A stretch of 30,788 nucleotides of DNA from the NCBI GenBank assembly GCA_964493765.1, contig CAZBPK010000134.1, positions 1 to 30,788 on the forward strand. The letters run 5' to 3'. The notes under the pieces were generated by a model. The model had not been told where the DNA came from, searched no databases, and was given only the letters and a program-made list of their open reading frames with translations. Position numbers and translations under genes: made by a program. How positions within the stretch are numbered: position 1 is the first letter of the stretch; the number at the start of each line of letters is the position of its first letter. This DNA comes from CALLMJ01 sp964493765. Its GTDB lineage: Bacteria; Bacteroidota; Bacteroidia; J057; CALLMJ01. This document shows positions 15,582-25,800 of this stretch, in pieces.

Positions 15582-16094
15582 CTAACCTTTTCTATACCAA
15601 TCACTATACATGATGTAATGTTTAGCGGATTGGTCAATCACTTGTTTATGTTTATCAGAGATAGGTTTAATTAATTTTGCGGGGCTACCAGCATAGAGAT
15701 GCCCGGGTTCTAAAACTTGATTTTCTAAAACCAAAGAATTTGCACCCACAATGCAATAACTACCTACAACTGCTTTGTCAATAATAGTTGAACCCATTCC
15801 AATCAAAACATTATCATGAATATGGCAACCATGGATAATTGCACCATGCCCAATAGTAACGTTATCACCAATAATGGTTTTGGTAGTTTCATAAGTACAA
15901 TGTAAAATAGCCCCGTCTTGAATGTTGGTATTATTACCTATCACAATAGAATTAACATCTCCACGAATCACAACATTATACCAAATAGAACAATTATCAC
16001 CAATGGTTACATCTCCTATAATTACAGCATTCTCTGCAATAAAAACATTTTTACCAATTTTTGGAGTAATTCCGTTTAATGGTCTTATAATCAT
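15582..16094 (-). CDS. Gamma-class carbonic anhydrase family protein
   Basis: Left-handed beta-helix hexapeptide-repeat trimer of the gamma carbonic anhydrase-like (CaiE/PaaY/YrdA) family. Metal-binding histidines are in place: His65 in GAILHCT, and His83 and His88 in IGHGAIIHGC, with the 5-residue spacing seen in the family. RGDVNSIVIGNNTNIQDG is the usual signature. Length (170) is typical. Whether it hydrates CO2 is not certain, since many members lack measured activity. It starts 4 bases after the purL stop, so the two are co-transcribed; CO2/bicarbonate supply to purine synthesis is a possible but unproven link. Confidence 0.92.
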   Translation of the reverse strand: MIIRPLNGITPKIGKNVFIAENAVIIGDVTIGDNCSIWYNVVIRGDVNSIVIGNNTNIQDGAILHCTYETTKTIIGDNVTIGHGAIIHGCHIHDNVLIGMGSTIIDKAVVGSYCIVGANSLVLENQVLEPGHLYAGSPAKLIKPISDKHKQVIDQSAKHYIMYSDWYRKG

Positions 16095-16098
16095 AACA

Positions 16099-18318
16099 TT
16101 AAGAATTTAAAAGATTTTCAATTGCATTATCATATAAATTTTGGAAGTAACCAAAATTACCCCAATGATCATCGTTTACAATAATATCACCCGATGTAAC
16201 TACTCCAAGCGGTTTAAATGGTATGCTTAACAAGTTTAGATGGTGAATCAATTCATTTTCTTTTTCTTTGGAAACAGAAACTACTACTCTTCCTCCAAAT
16301 TCCCCAAACCAAAAAGCATCCTCTCTCACTTTTGAAAAGTTTTTAACATGGAAACCTTTCTTACCTGCAAAAGCAGATTCCATTAAAGAAATAATCAAAC
16401 CACCATCAGAAACATCATGAGCTGAAATAATAATTTTTTGGTCTATCAGTTCTAAAATGGCTTTTTGGAGTAATAATTCCTCTTGTAAATTCAAGTATGG
16501 AGCTGGAGAATGTTTAACTTGATGATAATGATATAAATAAGCAGAACTTCCTAAGTCTTCTACAATTTTTCCAATCAAGAAAATGGTATCCTTTTCATTT
16601 TGGAATGCTAAGCTAGTAATATTTTGAGGTTTTTCAATTAAGCCAACCATTCCAATCGTTGGAGTTGGATAAACGGCTGCTTCAGGTGATTGATTATAAA
16701 AGCTTACGTTTCCACCAGTTACAGGTAATTCAAACATTTCGCAGGCTTCTTTCATCCCTAAAATCGCTTCTTTAAACTGATAATATACTTCAGGATTATA
16801 AGGATTTCCAAAGTTTAAACAATTAGTTACTCCAAGAGGAATAGCCCCTGAACAAACCAAATTTCTAGCGGCTTCTGCTACAGCCATTGCACAACCTGAT
16901 TTAGGATTTGAATAAACATAACGAGAGTTGCAGTCGGTTGTCATAGCAATAGATTTTTGAGTACCCTTAACATATACAATTGCAGCATCTGAAGGCAAAT
17001 TTGTAGTAACTGTTGCGCCGCCAACCATACTATCATATTGTCGTGCTGCCCATTTTTTAGATGCAATACTTGGCAGTTGTAACAAAAACTCCGTTACTTC
17101 TTTGAAATTCTTAGGACACTCAACTTGTTTAATTTGAAATTTTTGGATTTCTTGAAAATAGGCAGGTTCTTCATACTCTCTGTAATATACAGGGGCACCG
17201 CCTCCTAAAACCAAACTTTCTGCGGGTATTTCTCCCACTAATTCTCCATGAAAATAATATTTAATTTTTTGTGTATCCGTAACAACACCGATTTGCTCAC
17301 AGGGCAAGTCCCATTTTTCAAAAACTGCTTTTACTAAATGTTCTTTTCCTTTTTCCGCTACAATCAGCATTCTTTCTTGCGACTCGGATAATAATAATTC
17401 AAAAGGTTGCATATCCGACTGGCGCATAGGAACTTTCTCTAACCATAAATCCATACCCACCTTGCCTTTTGCGGACATTTCTGAAGTAGAACAAGCTATT
17501 CCCGCAGCTCCCATATCTTGCATTCCAATCACTGCTCCTGTTTGGATACATTCCAAGGTAGCTTCTAATAACAATTTTTCGTAGAATGGGTCTCCAATTT
17601 GAATAGAAGGCAATTTTTCTGAACTTTTTTCAGTAATATCTTCAGAAGCAAAAGTTGCCCCGTGAATACCATCTTTCCCCGTGGCTGCCCCCACAATGAA
17701 TACAGGATTTCCAATTCCTAATGCAATTGCTGAAGCTGTTTCTCCACTTTTAACAATCCCAACAGACATGGCATTCACTAACGGATTGGTATGATAACAA
17801 TCATCAAAATCGATTTCTCCCCCTACAGTAGGAACCCCAAAACAATTTCCATAATGAGAAATTCCAGTTACTACACCTTTTAATAAAAATTGAGTTCTAG
17901 GATTTTTTAAATCCCCAAAACGTAAAGAATTTAAAGTAGCAATAGGTCTTGCACCCATCGTAAAAATATCTCTATGAATACCTCCCACACCCGTTGCGGC
18001 TCCTTGAAACGGTTCCACAGCTGATGGGTGATTATGAGATTCAATTTTAAAACAAACCCCTAAACCATCTCCAATATCCATTAAACCTGCATTTTCTTCA
18101 CCAGCCCCTGCTAAAACTCTTTTTCCCTTTTTAGGCAATTGTTTTAACCAAACAATAGAATTTTTATACGAACAATGCTCAGACCACATCACAGAATAAA
18201 CACTGAGTTCTGTAAAATTGGGGGTTTTTCCTAATATATTACAAATTTTTTGAAACTCTTCTTCTAAAAGCCCTAATTTTTTAGCGGTTTCTACTGTGGT
18301 AACAGGATTAAATACCAT
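16099..18318 (-). CDS. purL: Phosphoribosylformylglycinamidine synthase subunit PurL
   Basis: Small-type PurL, which converts FGAR to FGAM with ATP and ammonia delivered by PurQ with PurS. At 739 residues it is the stand-alone form, not the fused E. coli-type enzyme. The N-terminal catalytic signature is VMWSEHCSYKNS (His48). Other family motifs: GVGGIHRDIFTMGARP, VPTVGGEIDFDD, MQDMGAAGIACSTSEM, LLLSESQERML, and in the second half TTDCNSRYVY and SAHDVSDGGL. It heads an operon with the carbonic anhydrase and rimO genes; purQ and purS are not in the window. A -7 box lies 18 bases before its ATG. Confidence 0.97.
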   Translation of the reverse strand: MVFNPVTTVETAKKLGLLEEEFQKICNILGKTPNFTELSVYSVMWSEHCSYKNSIVWLKQLPKKGKRVLAGAGEENAGLMDIGDGLGVCFKIESHNHPSAVEPFQGAATGVGGIHRDIFTMGARPIATLNSLRFGDLKNPRTQFLLKGVVTGISHYGNCFGVPTVGGEIDFDDCYHTNPLVNAMSVGIVKSGETASAIALGIGNPVFIVGAATGKDGIHGATFASEDITEKSSEKLPSIQIGDPFYEKLLLEATLECIQTGAVIGMQDMGAAGIACSTSEMSAKGKVGMDLWLEKVPMRQSDMQPFELLLSESQERMLIVAEKGKEHLVKAVFEKWDLPCEQIGVVTDTQKIKYYFHGELVGEIPAESLVLGGGAPVYYREYEEPAYFQEIQKFQIKQVECPKNFKEVTEFLLQLPSIASKKWAARQYDSMVGGATVTTNLPSDAAIVYVKGTQKSIAMTTDCNSRYVYSNPKSGCAMAVAEAARNLVCSGAIPLGVTNCLNFGNPYNPEVYYQFKEAILGMKEACEMFELPVTGGNVSFYNQSPEAAVYPTPTIGMVGLIEKPQNITSLAFQNEKDTIFLIGKIVEDLGSSAYLYHYHQVKHSPAPYLNLQEELLLQKAILELIDQKIIISAHDVSDGGLIISLMESAFAGKKGFHVKNFSKVREDAFWFGEFGGRVVVSVSKEKENELIHHLNLLSIPFKPLGVVTSGDIIVNDDHWGNFGYFQNLYDNAIENLLNS

Positions 18319-18336
18319 TATCTATTAATTTGATGG

Positions 18337-18344
18337 CAAAATTA
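18337..18344 (-). promoter_or_regulatory. -7 box TAATTTTG for purL operon
   Basis: Matches TAnnTTTG on the minus strand, 18 bases before the purL ATG. No -33 TTG at normal spacing; no purine riboswitch-like structure was recognised in the short leader. Confidence 0.45.
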
Positions 18345-18410
18345 CAAATTTTATGGAATTCTCTAAGAAAAATAAAAATAGACTTTTCATCAAAGTATAA
18401 AAGATGAATA

Positions 18411-18539
18411 TTTGGGCGTGTCCCTTGCTACGCTACGGGTCGGGCTGCTACGGGCTTTGCTTTCGCATCGGCAATCCTTTTCGCTTCGCTCAAAGGCAGT
18501 GCTACCCCTTCGCATCCCTCACGCTTATCACACAATAAA
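18411..18539 (+). repeat. GC-rich dispersed repeat, copy R3
   Basis: A 129-base copy with the same ends as R2 (TTTGGGCGTG to CCCTCACGC plus ATCACACAATAA). It is 16 bases shorter because the central hairpin is reduced to CCTTT (18476-18480) and AAAGG (18492-18496) around a 11-base loop. It lies 18 bases after the stop of the CBU_0592-type gene and 66 bases upstream of the purL -7 box. Its AT tail forms a small stem (ACACAAT/ATTGTGT). Confidence 0.85.
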
Positions 18540-18557
18540 AATTGTGTAATTTATAGT

Positions 18558-18800
18558 TTATTTCTTTAAAGCTTTTATCAAAACTGCTAAAGCAATAAAA
18601 GCCCATATTATATTCACCGTCATAGAAGGATATGCATGGTTATAAAATGTATTGATAATCAAACATATACTTCCAATAAAATTCAACATCTGATAAAAAA
18701 ACGAATCCGATGCTATTTTTTGATAGGAAACTAAAAGATAAGCAGCAACCACCGCTACTGAACCGACCCACCCTATTACTTCAATAATAATTTTTTCCAT
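18558..18800 (-). CDS. Small CBU_0592-type membrane protein
   Basis: An 80-residue integral membrane protein with three predicted hydrophobic helices: IGWVGSVAVVAAYLLVS, a central MLNFIGSICLIINTFY, and VNIIWAFIALAVLIKA. The order GWxGSxxxxxAYxLVS - FFYQMLNFIGS - P - NIIWxxIA fits the CBU_0592 family of unknown function. It begins 27 bases after the ABC ATPase stop and is probably co-transcribed, but a functional link is not shown. It is too short to be a usual ABC permease. Confidence 0.8.
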   Translation of the reverse strand: MEKIIIEVIGWVGSVAVVAAYLLVSYQKIASDSFFYQMLNFIGSICLIINTFYNHAYPSMTVNIIWAFIALAVLIKALKK

Positions 18801-18827
18801 TGAAAATGGTCGTAAATTTACGCACTT

Positions 18828-19766
18828 TCAATCTTTTCTCAAACTTTTTAAATATTCATTTTGTAGGTTTAGTTGAGCTTCAGTAAGTTCTGAAATCGGG
18901 ATTTGTAATTGCACAAATTGAAATAAAAGTTGCTTTTGTTCTTCTTCTCCACCAGTATGAGTAAAATAAAAAACTCCATCTTCATAATTAAAGGAATTTA
19001 AGTCAATATTAGGAATTTGAGATAATTTTTGAAGCACTTCAGAAACCTCCATAGAAGAAGCCAATTTGAATTGAAATCGTTTTCCATGCATGTGGGCAAC
19101 CGCTAACAATGGCTTATTTTCTAGTATTCTACCTTTATCAATCACTAAAAGATGGTCAGAATAATCTTGAAGTTCAGTTAGAATATGAGAAGAGATAAGA
19201 AAAGTTATTCCTTCTTTCGCCAAATTTTTAATCATAAAAGAAAGTTGGTTTCTTGCCACGGGGTCTAAACCAGAAGCAGGCTCGTCTAACAAAACAAATT
19301 TGGGTTTATGAATTACCGTTTGTGCAATAGCGGTTTTTTGCCTCTGTCCTCTTGACATTTCCTTGCATTTTTTAGGAAGTAATTCTTTCATATCCAATAA
19401 ATTCACAATCCATTGAATACGACTTTCTACTTCTGATTCTGGAATATCTTTTGCATAAGCCATAAATTGCAAGGACTGATAAGCAGTAAGATTATCATAT
19501 AGTCCATAAAAATCAGATAGATAGCCTATTTTTTTATGTATTTCACGAGGATTTTCTGTTGTATCAATACCATTCACCAAAATCGTACCACTTAAAGGAA
19601 CAGTAAGAGCGGCTATGCAACGCATCAAGGTGGTTTTTCCTGCTCCATTAGGACCCACCAAAGCAGTAACAGTTCCCATCTCAATTTGAACATTTACATG
19701 ATGCAAAGCCCTAAAATCAGGGTACTCATAAATTAAATCTTTAACTTCAACTATATAATTTGACAT
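18828..19766 (-). CDS. ABC transporter ATP-binding protein (ABC-2 / CcmA type)
   Basis: ATPase subunit of an ABC-2-type exporter. The start at 19766 (MSNYIVEVKDLIYEYPDF) is chosen over 19841 because the upstream 25 residues are only a hydrophobic translation of AT-rich DNA and a -7 box lies at 19772-19779. Walker A is GPNGAGKTT, the signature loop is MSRGQRQK (a variant of LSGGQ), Walker B is FVLLDEPASGLDP, and the switch His is in ISSHILTE. The Q-loop region reads IGYLSDFYGLYDNLTAY. A C-terminal extension of about 80 residues follows. Length is 312. No permease gene lies next to it, so its membrane partner must be elsewhere, unless the small membrane protein contributes. Confidence 0.9.
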   Translation of the reverse strand: MSNYIVEVKDLIYEYPDFRALHHVNVQIEMGTVTALVGPNGAGKTTLMRCIAALTVPLSGTILVNGIDTTENPREIHKKIGYLSDFYGLYDNLTAYQSLQFMAYAKDIPESEVESRIQWIVNLLDMKELLPKKCKEMSRGQRQKTAIAQTVIHKPKFVLLDEPASGLDPVARNQLSFMIKNLAKEGITFLISSHILTELQDYSDHLLVIDKGRILENKPLLAVAHMHGKRFQFKLASSMEVSEVLQKLSQIPNIDLNSFNYEDGVFYFTHTGGEEEQKQLLFQFVQLQIPISELTEAQLNLQNEYLKSLRKD

Positions 19767-19771
19767 AATTG

Positions 19772-19779
19772 CAAATTTA
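19772..19779 (-). promoter_or_regulatory. -7 box TAAATTTG for the ABC ATPase gene
   Basis: Matches TAnnTTTG on the minus strand, 5 bases before the ATG at 19766. If used, the mRNA would start at or within a base or two of the start codon. It supports 19766 as the true start. Confidence 0.45.
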
Positions 19780-19798
19780 AAAAAAAAGTAAATAAAAA

Positions 19799-19827
19799 AT
19801 ACAGCCACCCAAAATAGGTGGCTGTAT
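19799..19827 (-). terminator. Intrinsic terminator after the giant adhesin gene
   Basis: An 11-bp stem ATACAGCCACC/GGTGGCTGTAT with a 7-base loop is followed by T-rich DNA on the minus strand. It lies 19 bases after the stop of the adhesin gene and upstream of the ABC ATPase promoter, separating the two units. Confidence 0.85.
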
Positions 19828-19846
19828 AAAAATGGAAACAATAAAC

Positions 19847-22800
19847 TTATCTTAAAAGTGTAACATTACCAAATCTGGTGAAGGTTTCTCCGTTAAATCT
19901 TTTCGCTTTAAAACGATAGTAATAAACCCCTTCAGCACAATCTTTGCCTGTATTCATGATTCTACCATTCCAGAGTTTGGTCATATCACCATCATTATCA
20001 AATACTTTTTTGCCCCATCTTTCGTAAATTAACAATTCATATTCAATAACTCCTATTGCCGTAGGCACAAAATTATCATTCATAAAGTCCCCATTAGGCG
20101 TAAACACATTCGGAATTTCTATTTCCTCAATTAACTTCACAGTAACAATAAAAGTATCAATAGAAATACAACCTGTTTGGGAATTGATAGCCGTTAATAT
20201 TACGGTATAATCTCCAGGGGCATTATAGGTTACACTAGGATTCGTTAAGTTAGAAGTACCTTGAGAACCAAAGTCCCACTGGTAAGTATCTGCATTGATG
20301 GTATTGTTAGCAAAAGTTACCGTATTATTTCCTGGATATGCCGCAGGATTAGGCGTCCAAGTAACATTGATGGTCGGTCTTACATTATGAACAACATTTA
20401 CAGGTAATCTTGCCGAAGTACAATTATTGGCAATATATTCTACAAAAATGGTGGTATCTTGGGTTACAGGGGTTGTAGTATAAGAAGAACCTACAAAGAA
20501 AGGATTGACTGCATTGGTATCGGTATAGAAGGCAAATATACCGCCAGTAGGATTACCTGATACGTTCAACGTTACAACATCATTTGTACAAGCAACTCCA
20601 TCATTTACAATCAATTCGGGTAAAGGATTTATCACCACTGTAAAGGTATCTATACAGCCATTAACATTCGTGAAGAAAATAGTATCCGTACCTGCCGCAC
20701 CAAAATTCACGGAAATATTATCAGGATTAGTAGTTGTGATGGTAGAGCCTGTAGAACTAACTAAATTGAAGGTACCATTCTCATTGGCTGTAAATATACT
20801 ATTTTGTGTAAATTCACAGACCGAGTTGGCTCCATTGACAGTGGGTAAAGGCAATACGGTAATATCAAAACTTTGAGAACAACCTAAAGTGTTGGTTATA
20901 GTTATCGTTTCTGTTCCTGCATTTCCAAAAGTAACCGTAATTTGGTCGGTATTCGTAGAGCCCGAAGTGATTACAGCACCGCTTGTAGAAGAAATAGACC
21001 AGTCCCCAGGGACATTAGAAGAAATGCTTACACTAGGAGTTTGGGCACAAACTTGTGCGGGAGCATTGATAATAGGTTTAGGCGTTACATTCACCGTTAC
21101 ACTATCTTGGCAACCATTAGCATCTGTAATTTTTAAAGTAAAACTTCCCACAGTATTTCCAGCATCTACGGTTATGCTATTGGTATTAGTAGCACCGCTT
21201 GTGATAGAAGCATTAATTCCTGATATCGTCCAATCGCCTACAATGCTTGAAGTAAAGACAGCCCCTTGTTCATCCACGCATAAGCCTACAGGACCCGTGA
21301 TTTCTGGGTTAGGATTAACAGTAATTTGATGAGTATCCGTACAGCCATCAGCCGTTGTAACCTGTAAAGTAACCGTTTCGGCAGAACCAAAATCCACAGT
21401 AACCGTGTTAGTATTATTCGTAGAACCTACAAAGCTTGCCCCCCCAGCAGAAGTAATTGTCCAGTCTCCTGCTATCGTAGAAGTAAAGGTTTGATTGGGC
21501 GTCTCTGCACAAATAGCCGTAATTCCTGAAATAACAGGGTTACTGTTAATAGAAACAATTATGGTGTCTTTACAACCTGTTGAAGTTCTTACAATCAAGG
21601 TATCAGTACCAGGATTAGCGAAGTTCACCGTTACCGAACTTACGTTCGTTGTGCTCGTCGTAATTGTATTTCCTGATGCACTAATAATATTCCAATTGCC
21701 CACAATCGTAGAAGTAAAATCGGAAGTATTGCCTTCGCATATAGCATTCACTCCCGTAATAATCGGTTTAGGATTAACAATTACGTGCATAGTATCTATA
21801 CAACCGTTAGAATCTGTAACTTGAAGAATCACGGTTTCAAAAGTACCAAAGTTTATACTTACCGCATTCGTATCAGAAGGACTACTCGCTATCACGGCAC
21901 CTGTCCCAGAAGTAATGGTCCAATCTCCTGCTATTGTAGAAGTATATACTTCGTTCATTGCATATTCGCAGACCTCTGAACTACCAGAAATCACGGGATT
22001 GGGATTTACCGTTACGGTAATCACTGTGTCACAACCTGTTAATACATCCGTTAAAGTGATGGTATTAGTACCGGGAGTGCCAAAATTCACGGTAATAGCG
22101 TTTGTATTCGTAGTACTTCCAACAATGGAAGAGCCATTCGTTCCTGATATTGTCCAATCAGAAGCGGTTGAAGAAGTGTAAGTAATTCCTTGCGAGCCTG
22201 CACAAACAGAATTAGGACCTGTAAAAGTAGGCGGATTATTCACCGTTACAATAATAGAATCAGGTTCAGGGTTAGGGCAACCATTCGCACCTACTCCATA
22301 TAAGTAATAAGTAGTAGTTACCGAAGGGGTTACTGTAACAGAACTAGCCGTAGAAAAAGGAACGCCATCACGAACCAAGGTCCAACGATAAGTAGCCGCT
22401 CCATTAGCATTTAAAGTCGTACTTTCGCCAATACACAAAATAGAATCCAACGTAGTAATGAAAGGCTCTGGAGCAGATAAAACCGATACAATAGCTAACG
22501 CAGGAGTAGAACGACAACCTTGTGGACTAATCGCTACCACTTCATAAGCATTAGCCATTGAACCTAATACTGTAAAATTAGCCCCTGTATGCACAACGGT
22601 AGAGTTTCCTAAAACATTCCATTCAAACGTAGTACCCACCACACTGCTTGCCGTCAATGTAACAGAATCATCATAACAAATTTCACTATAGGTTGGTGTA
22701 ACAGAAACCGTAGGTGTTGGATTAACTGTTACTGTATAATTTACAGGAGTACTTTCACAGCCAATAGGGCTTACAGCAAAAACGCTATAAGTAGTGGTAA

Positions 22801-25800
22801 TAGATGGGGTTACAACAATGGAATCACTAATTGTATTTCCAGGATTCCATACAAAATAAGCCACATTCGTTCCTGTTGCATACAAAGTTGTAGTCTCTCC
22901 TTCACAAATATTATTATCTCCACTTACGACTACCGTAGGAATAGGTCCTACAAAAATATCTCTAAAAACAGGGTCTGTTAAACCACAACAATCCGAATTC
23001 AATACTAAACGAATGGTGTAATTACCGGGTGTATTAAAAATTTGGGTGATAGTATCTGCATTAGGGCTACTGATTGTATTAATCAAAGTAGGACCTTGGA
23101 ATATTTGCCATTCGAAATTCGAAGCTGTTAAAACAGAGCTTGTGAATTGAATAGATTGTCCGGGGCAAATAGTATCTTCTGATGCAATAATAACAGGAGT
23201 TGCAGCAGAAGGAGTAGAATTAATCGTCCAGAAAGAAGAATAAGTAGTGGTATTGTAGGTGATAGTTTTGATACCTACGTTAGAATACTGGGTGATGGGG
23301 TTAGCTACATTATTTTGAACTGGGTTAGTAGCATTGGCTCCAAGGTTCCAGTTACCTAGATTAGCAGTAGAAAACTGGACATCTCTTTGTGTACAAGCGG
23401 CTGTACCGACAGTGATTATAGGTTCTGAAGAGAAATTATAATTAGAAGGATTATTAATACCCGTTGAAACAGTCTGGTTTGAGCCTGAAACAGTTACAGT
23501 AGGAGCAGTTCCTATGACGTAAATTCTTGAAGCAATACCATCAGAGCCATCGCGTCCTCTTCCACCGTTTCCACCGTTTCCACCATTTCCGCCGTCTGCT
23601 CCTTGCGGGTTACCACAAACACAGGAGCCACCTGTAAAACCCGCCTGTCCGGCCTGTCCGGAAGCACCTAGTTGCCCATTTCCACCCGTACCCCCTGATC
23701 CTATATTTCCAGTGGTAATATTACAATCTACAAAATTTCCTGGGGAAGCGATAGAGTAAACAGAGAACACGGCACCACCTGCTGTACCACCAGTTCCCGC
23801 CAGACCACCACCACCACCATCACCACCACGACCTCCATTATTCCCTGCGCAATTAATACAAGCGCAGGTTCCGCCACGAGAACCACCACCGCCACCACCA
23901 AAACCATTCGTTCCATTTTGGGGAGTTGTGTTCGGAACAAAATAATCCAAAGTAGGTAAAGTTGCTGCGGGTTTATCACCGGGTGCCCAAGTTATACCAT
24001 TAGCACCATTTTGTCCATTACCTCCAGGACCTGGTCTAGAAGCACCACAACAAAATCCTCCACTTCCTGTATCAGAACCAGTTCCTCCGGCTGCACCACC
24101 ACTACCCGCTGTACCATTACCTCCTGCACCAGGATTTCCACAGCCATTTACTCCACTACCACCATTCCCACCAATTCCTCCCCCTCCTGCGCCACCACTC
24201 CCCGCGGGAGCATTTACACCATTCTGTCCATCAGTAGCGTTTCCAGCACGGATATTACATCTCACTATTTGATAACCATTACAATTTTTTAGGTGCAATC
24301 CATAAGTACTCAATTGAAAACCATGAGTGGCTTCATCTAAATCCGCAGTTGTAATCGTTAAGTCTTGTAAGCGGAAATTATTAACAGAATTTAATTGAAT
24401 GGCTACAAGTGCTTTATTCGCAAAATCAATATTCGCTGCTGTTCTATGAATAATCGTGGCACTTCCCGGAGCATTGGACTTTGTCCATGTAGTAGAGTTA
24501 TATCCCCCTTCAATTACAACATTATCAGTGAAAGCAGTAATGGTAGTATCGGTGTTATATGTACCCGAAGCGACCTTTATATGGCTGTTATTACATCTTG
24601 CTAATTGTAAGGCTCTTCCTAAGGTAACGGGGTCTGCTTTCGTTCCTGTACCATTAGGATTACCACTAGGAGTTACAAAGATAGTATTACAAATTGCGGG
24701 AGGTGGAGGCGGAGCCACTGTAACTGTAACCGAAGCACGCCCAACGCACCCATTAGCCCCCGTAGTTGTAACAATGTAAGTTGTAGTTGTTGCTGGGCTC
24801 ACTGTAATCGATTGGGTATTTGCCCCTGTGCTCCAAGACCAACTCGTTCCCCCAGTAGCTGTTAATACCACTGAAGAACCATTACAAACAATTGGATTTT
24901 GAGGAGTAATAGAAATGATAGGAGTATCAAGAACCGTTATGCTACCAGTTTTTATTAATTGGCAACCTTGAGCATCTGTAATAGAAGCTTGAAAAGTATA
25001 AGTTCCTACACTAGGATAAGTATGCGTAACAGAATTTCCTGAACCTGATAAGCCTGCAGCACCAGACCATGTAATAGTATAGGGTCCTTGCCCTCCTGAT
25101 GGAGTTACATTAATAGTAGCGGGACTACCCAAGCAAGGAGTAGGTATAGTAAAATTGGCTTGTAAATTACTTTGTACGTTTATTGTATAAGAATAGGTAC
25201 GATTACCTACAATAGGGCAGGCATCATCTTTAATTGTAACCGTAAAAACATTAGCGCCTGTATCGCTGTAAGTAGGGGTCCATGTAAAAGTACCTACGGG
25301 AGGCTGACCCGCCACAGAGAAACTCCCCGTAGGAATTCCATTGTTCCAATTCATCGTTAAAGTTTGCCCAGGATCAGGGTCAGAACTATTAATTGTAAAA
25401 TTCACAGTTTGCCCTGGACAAACGGTAATAGAATAATTGCTAGTACCATTAATTCCCGAGAGAGCGGGTAATACATTATTACAGTTTCTTACAATCACTT
25501 GAATATCACGTATAACCGAGCCAATTAATTGTCCATTGCGATATTCTTCAATTTTAACAGCCATCACTGTAATCTGGTTGGGCTGAGTAGGAGTAAAGCT
25601 GACATCTCCTGAAGGCGAAAGCGTAGTACCCGTAGAAGAAGTAATAGGATTCGTCGCAGAAAATCCGCTTAAGTAAGTTACTGTTGAATTAGTACCCGTT
25701 AAAGGAGTAATTAAAGTATACGTAACAAAATCTCCATCAGGGTCATAAGTACCATTATTGTATATATAAGACTGGTTCACACAAACATAAGGTACAGGTA

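Noticed and set aside
19767..19841. Hydrophobic N-terminal extension of the ABC ATPase (possible membrane anchor)
   Set aside because: It overlaps the terminator of the adhesin gene and the -7 box of the ATPase gene, so it is not expected to be transcribed as coding sequence.
20625..22240. CRISPR-like regular periodicity
   Set aside because: The 231-base period lies in frame within a protein and the units are diverged; there are no short identical repeats with unique spacers.
20670..25360. Several plus-strand open frames opposite the giant adhesin, rich in Ser/Thr or Val
   Set aside because: They are antisense shadows of Gly/Thr/Val-rich repeats, with low-complexity composition and no promoters.
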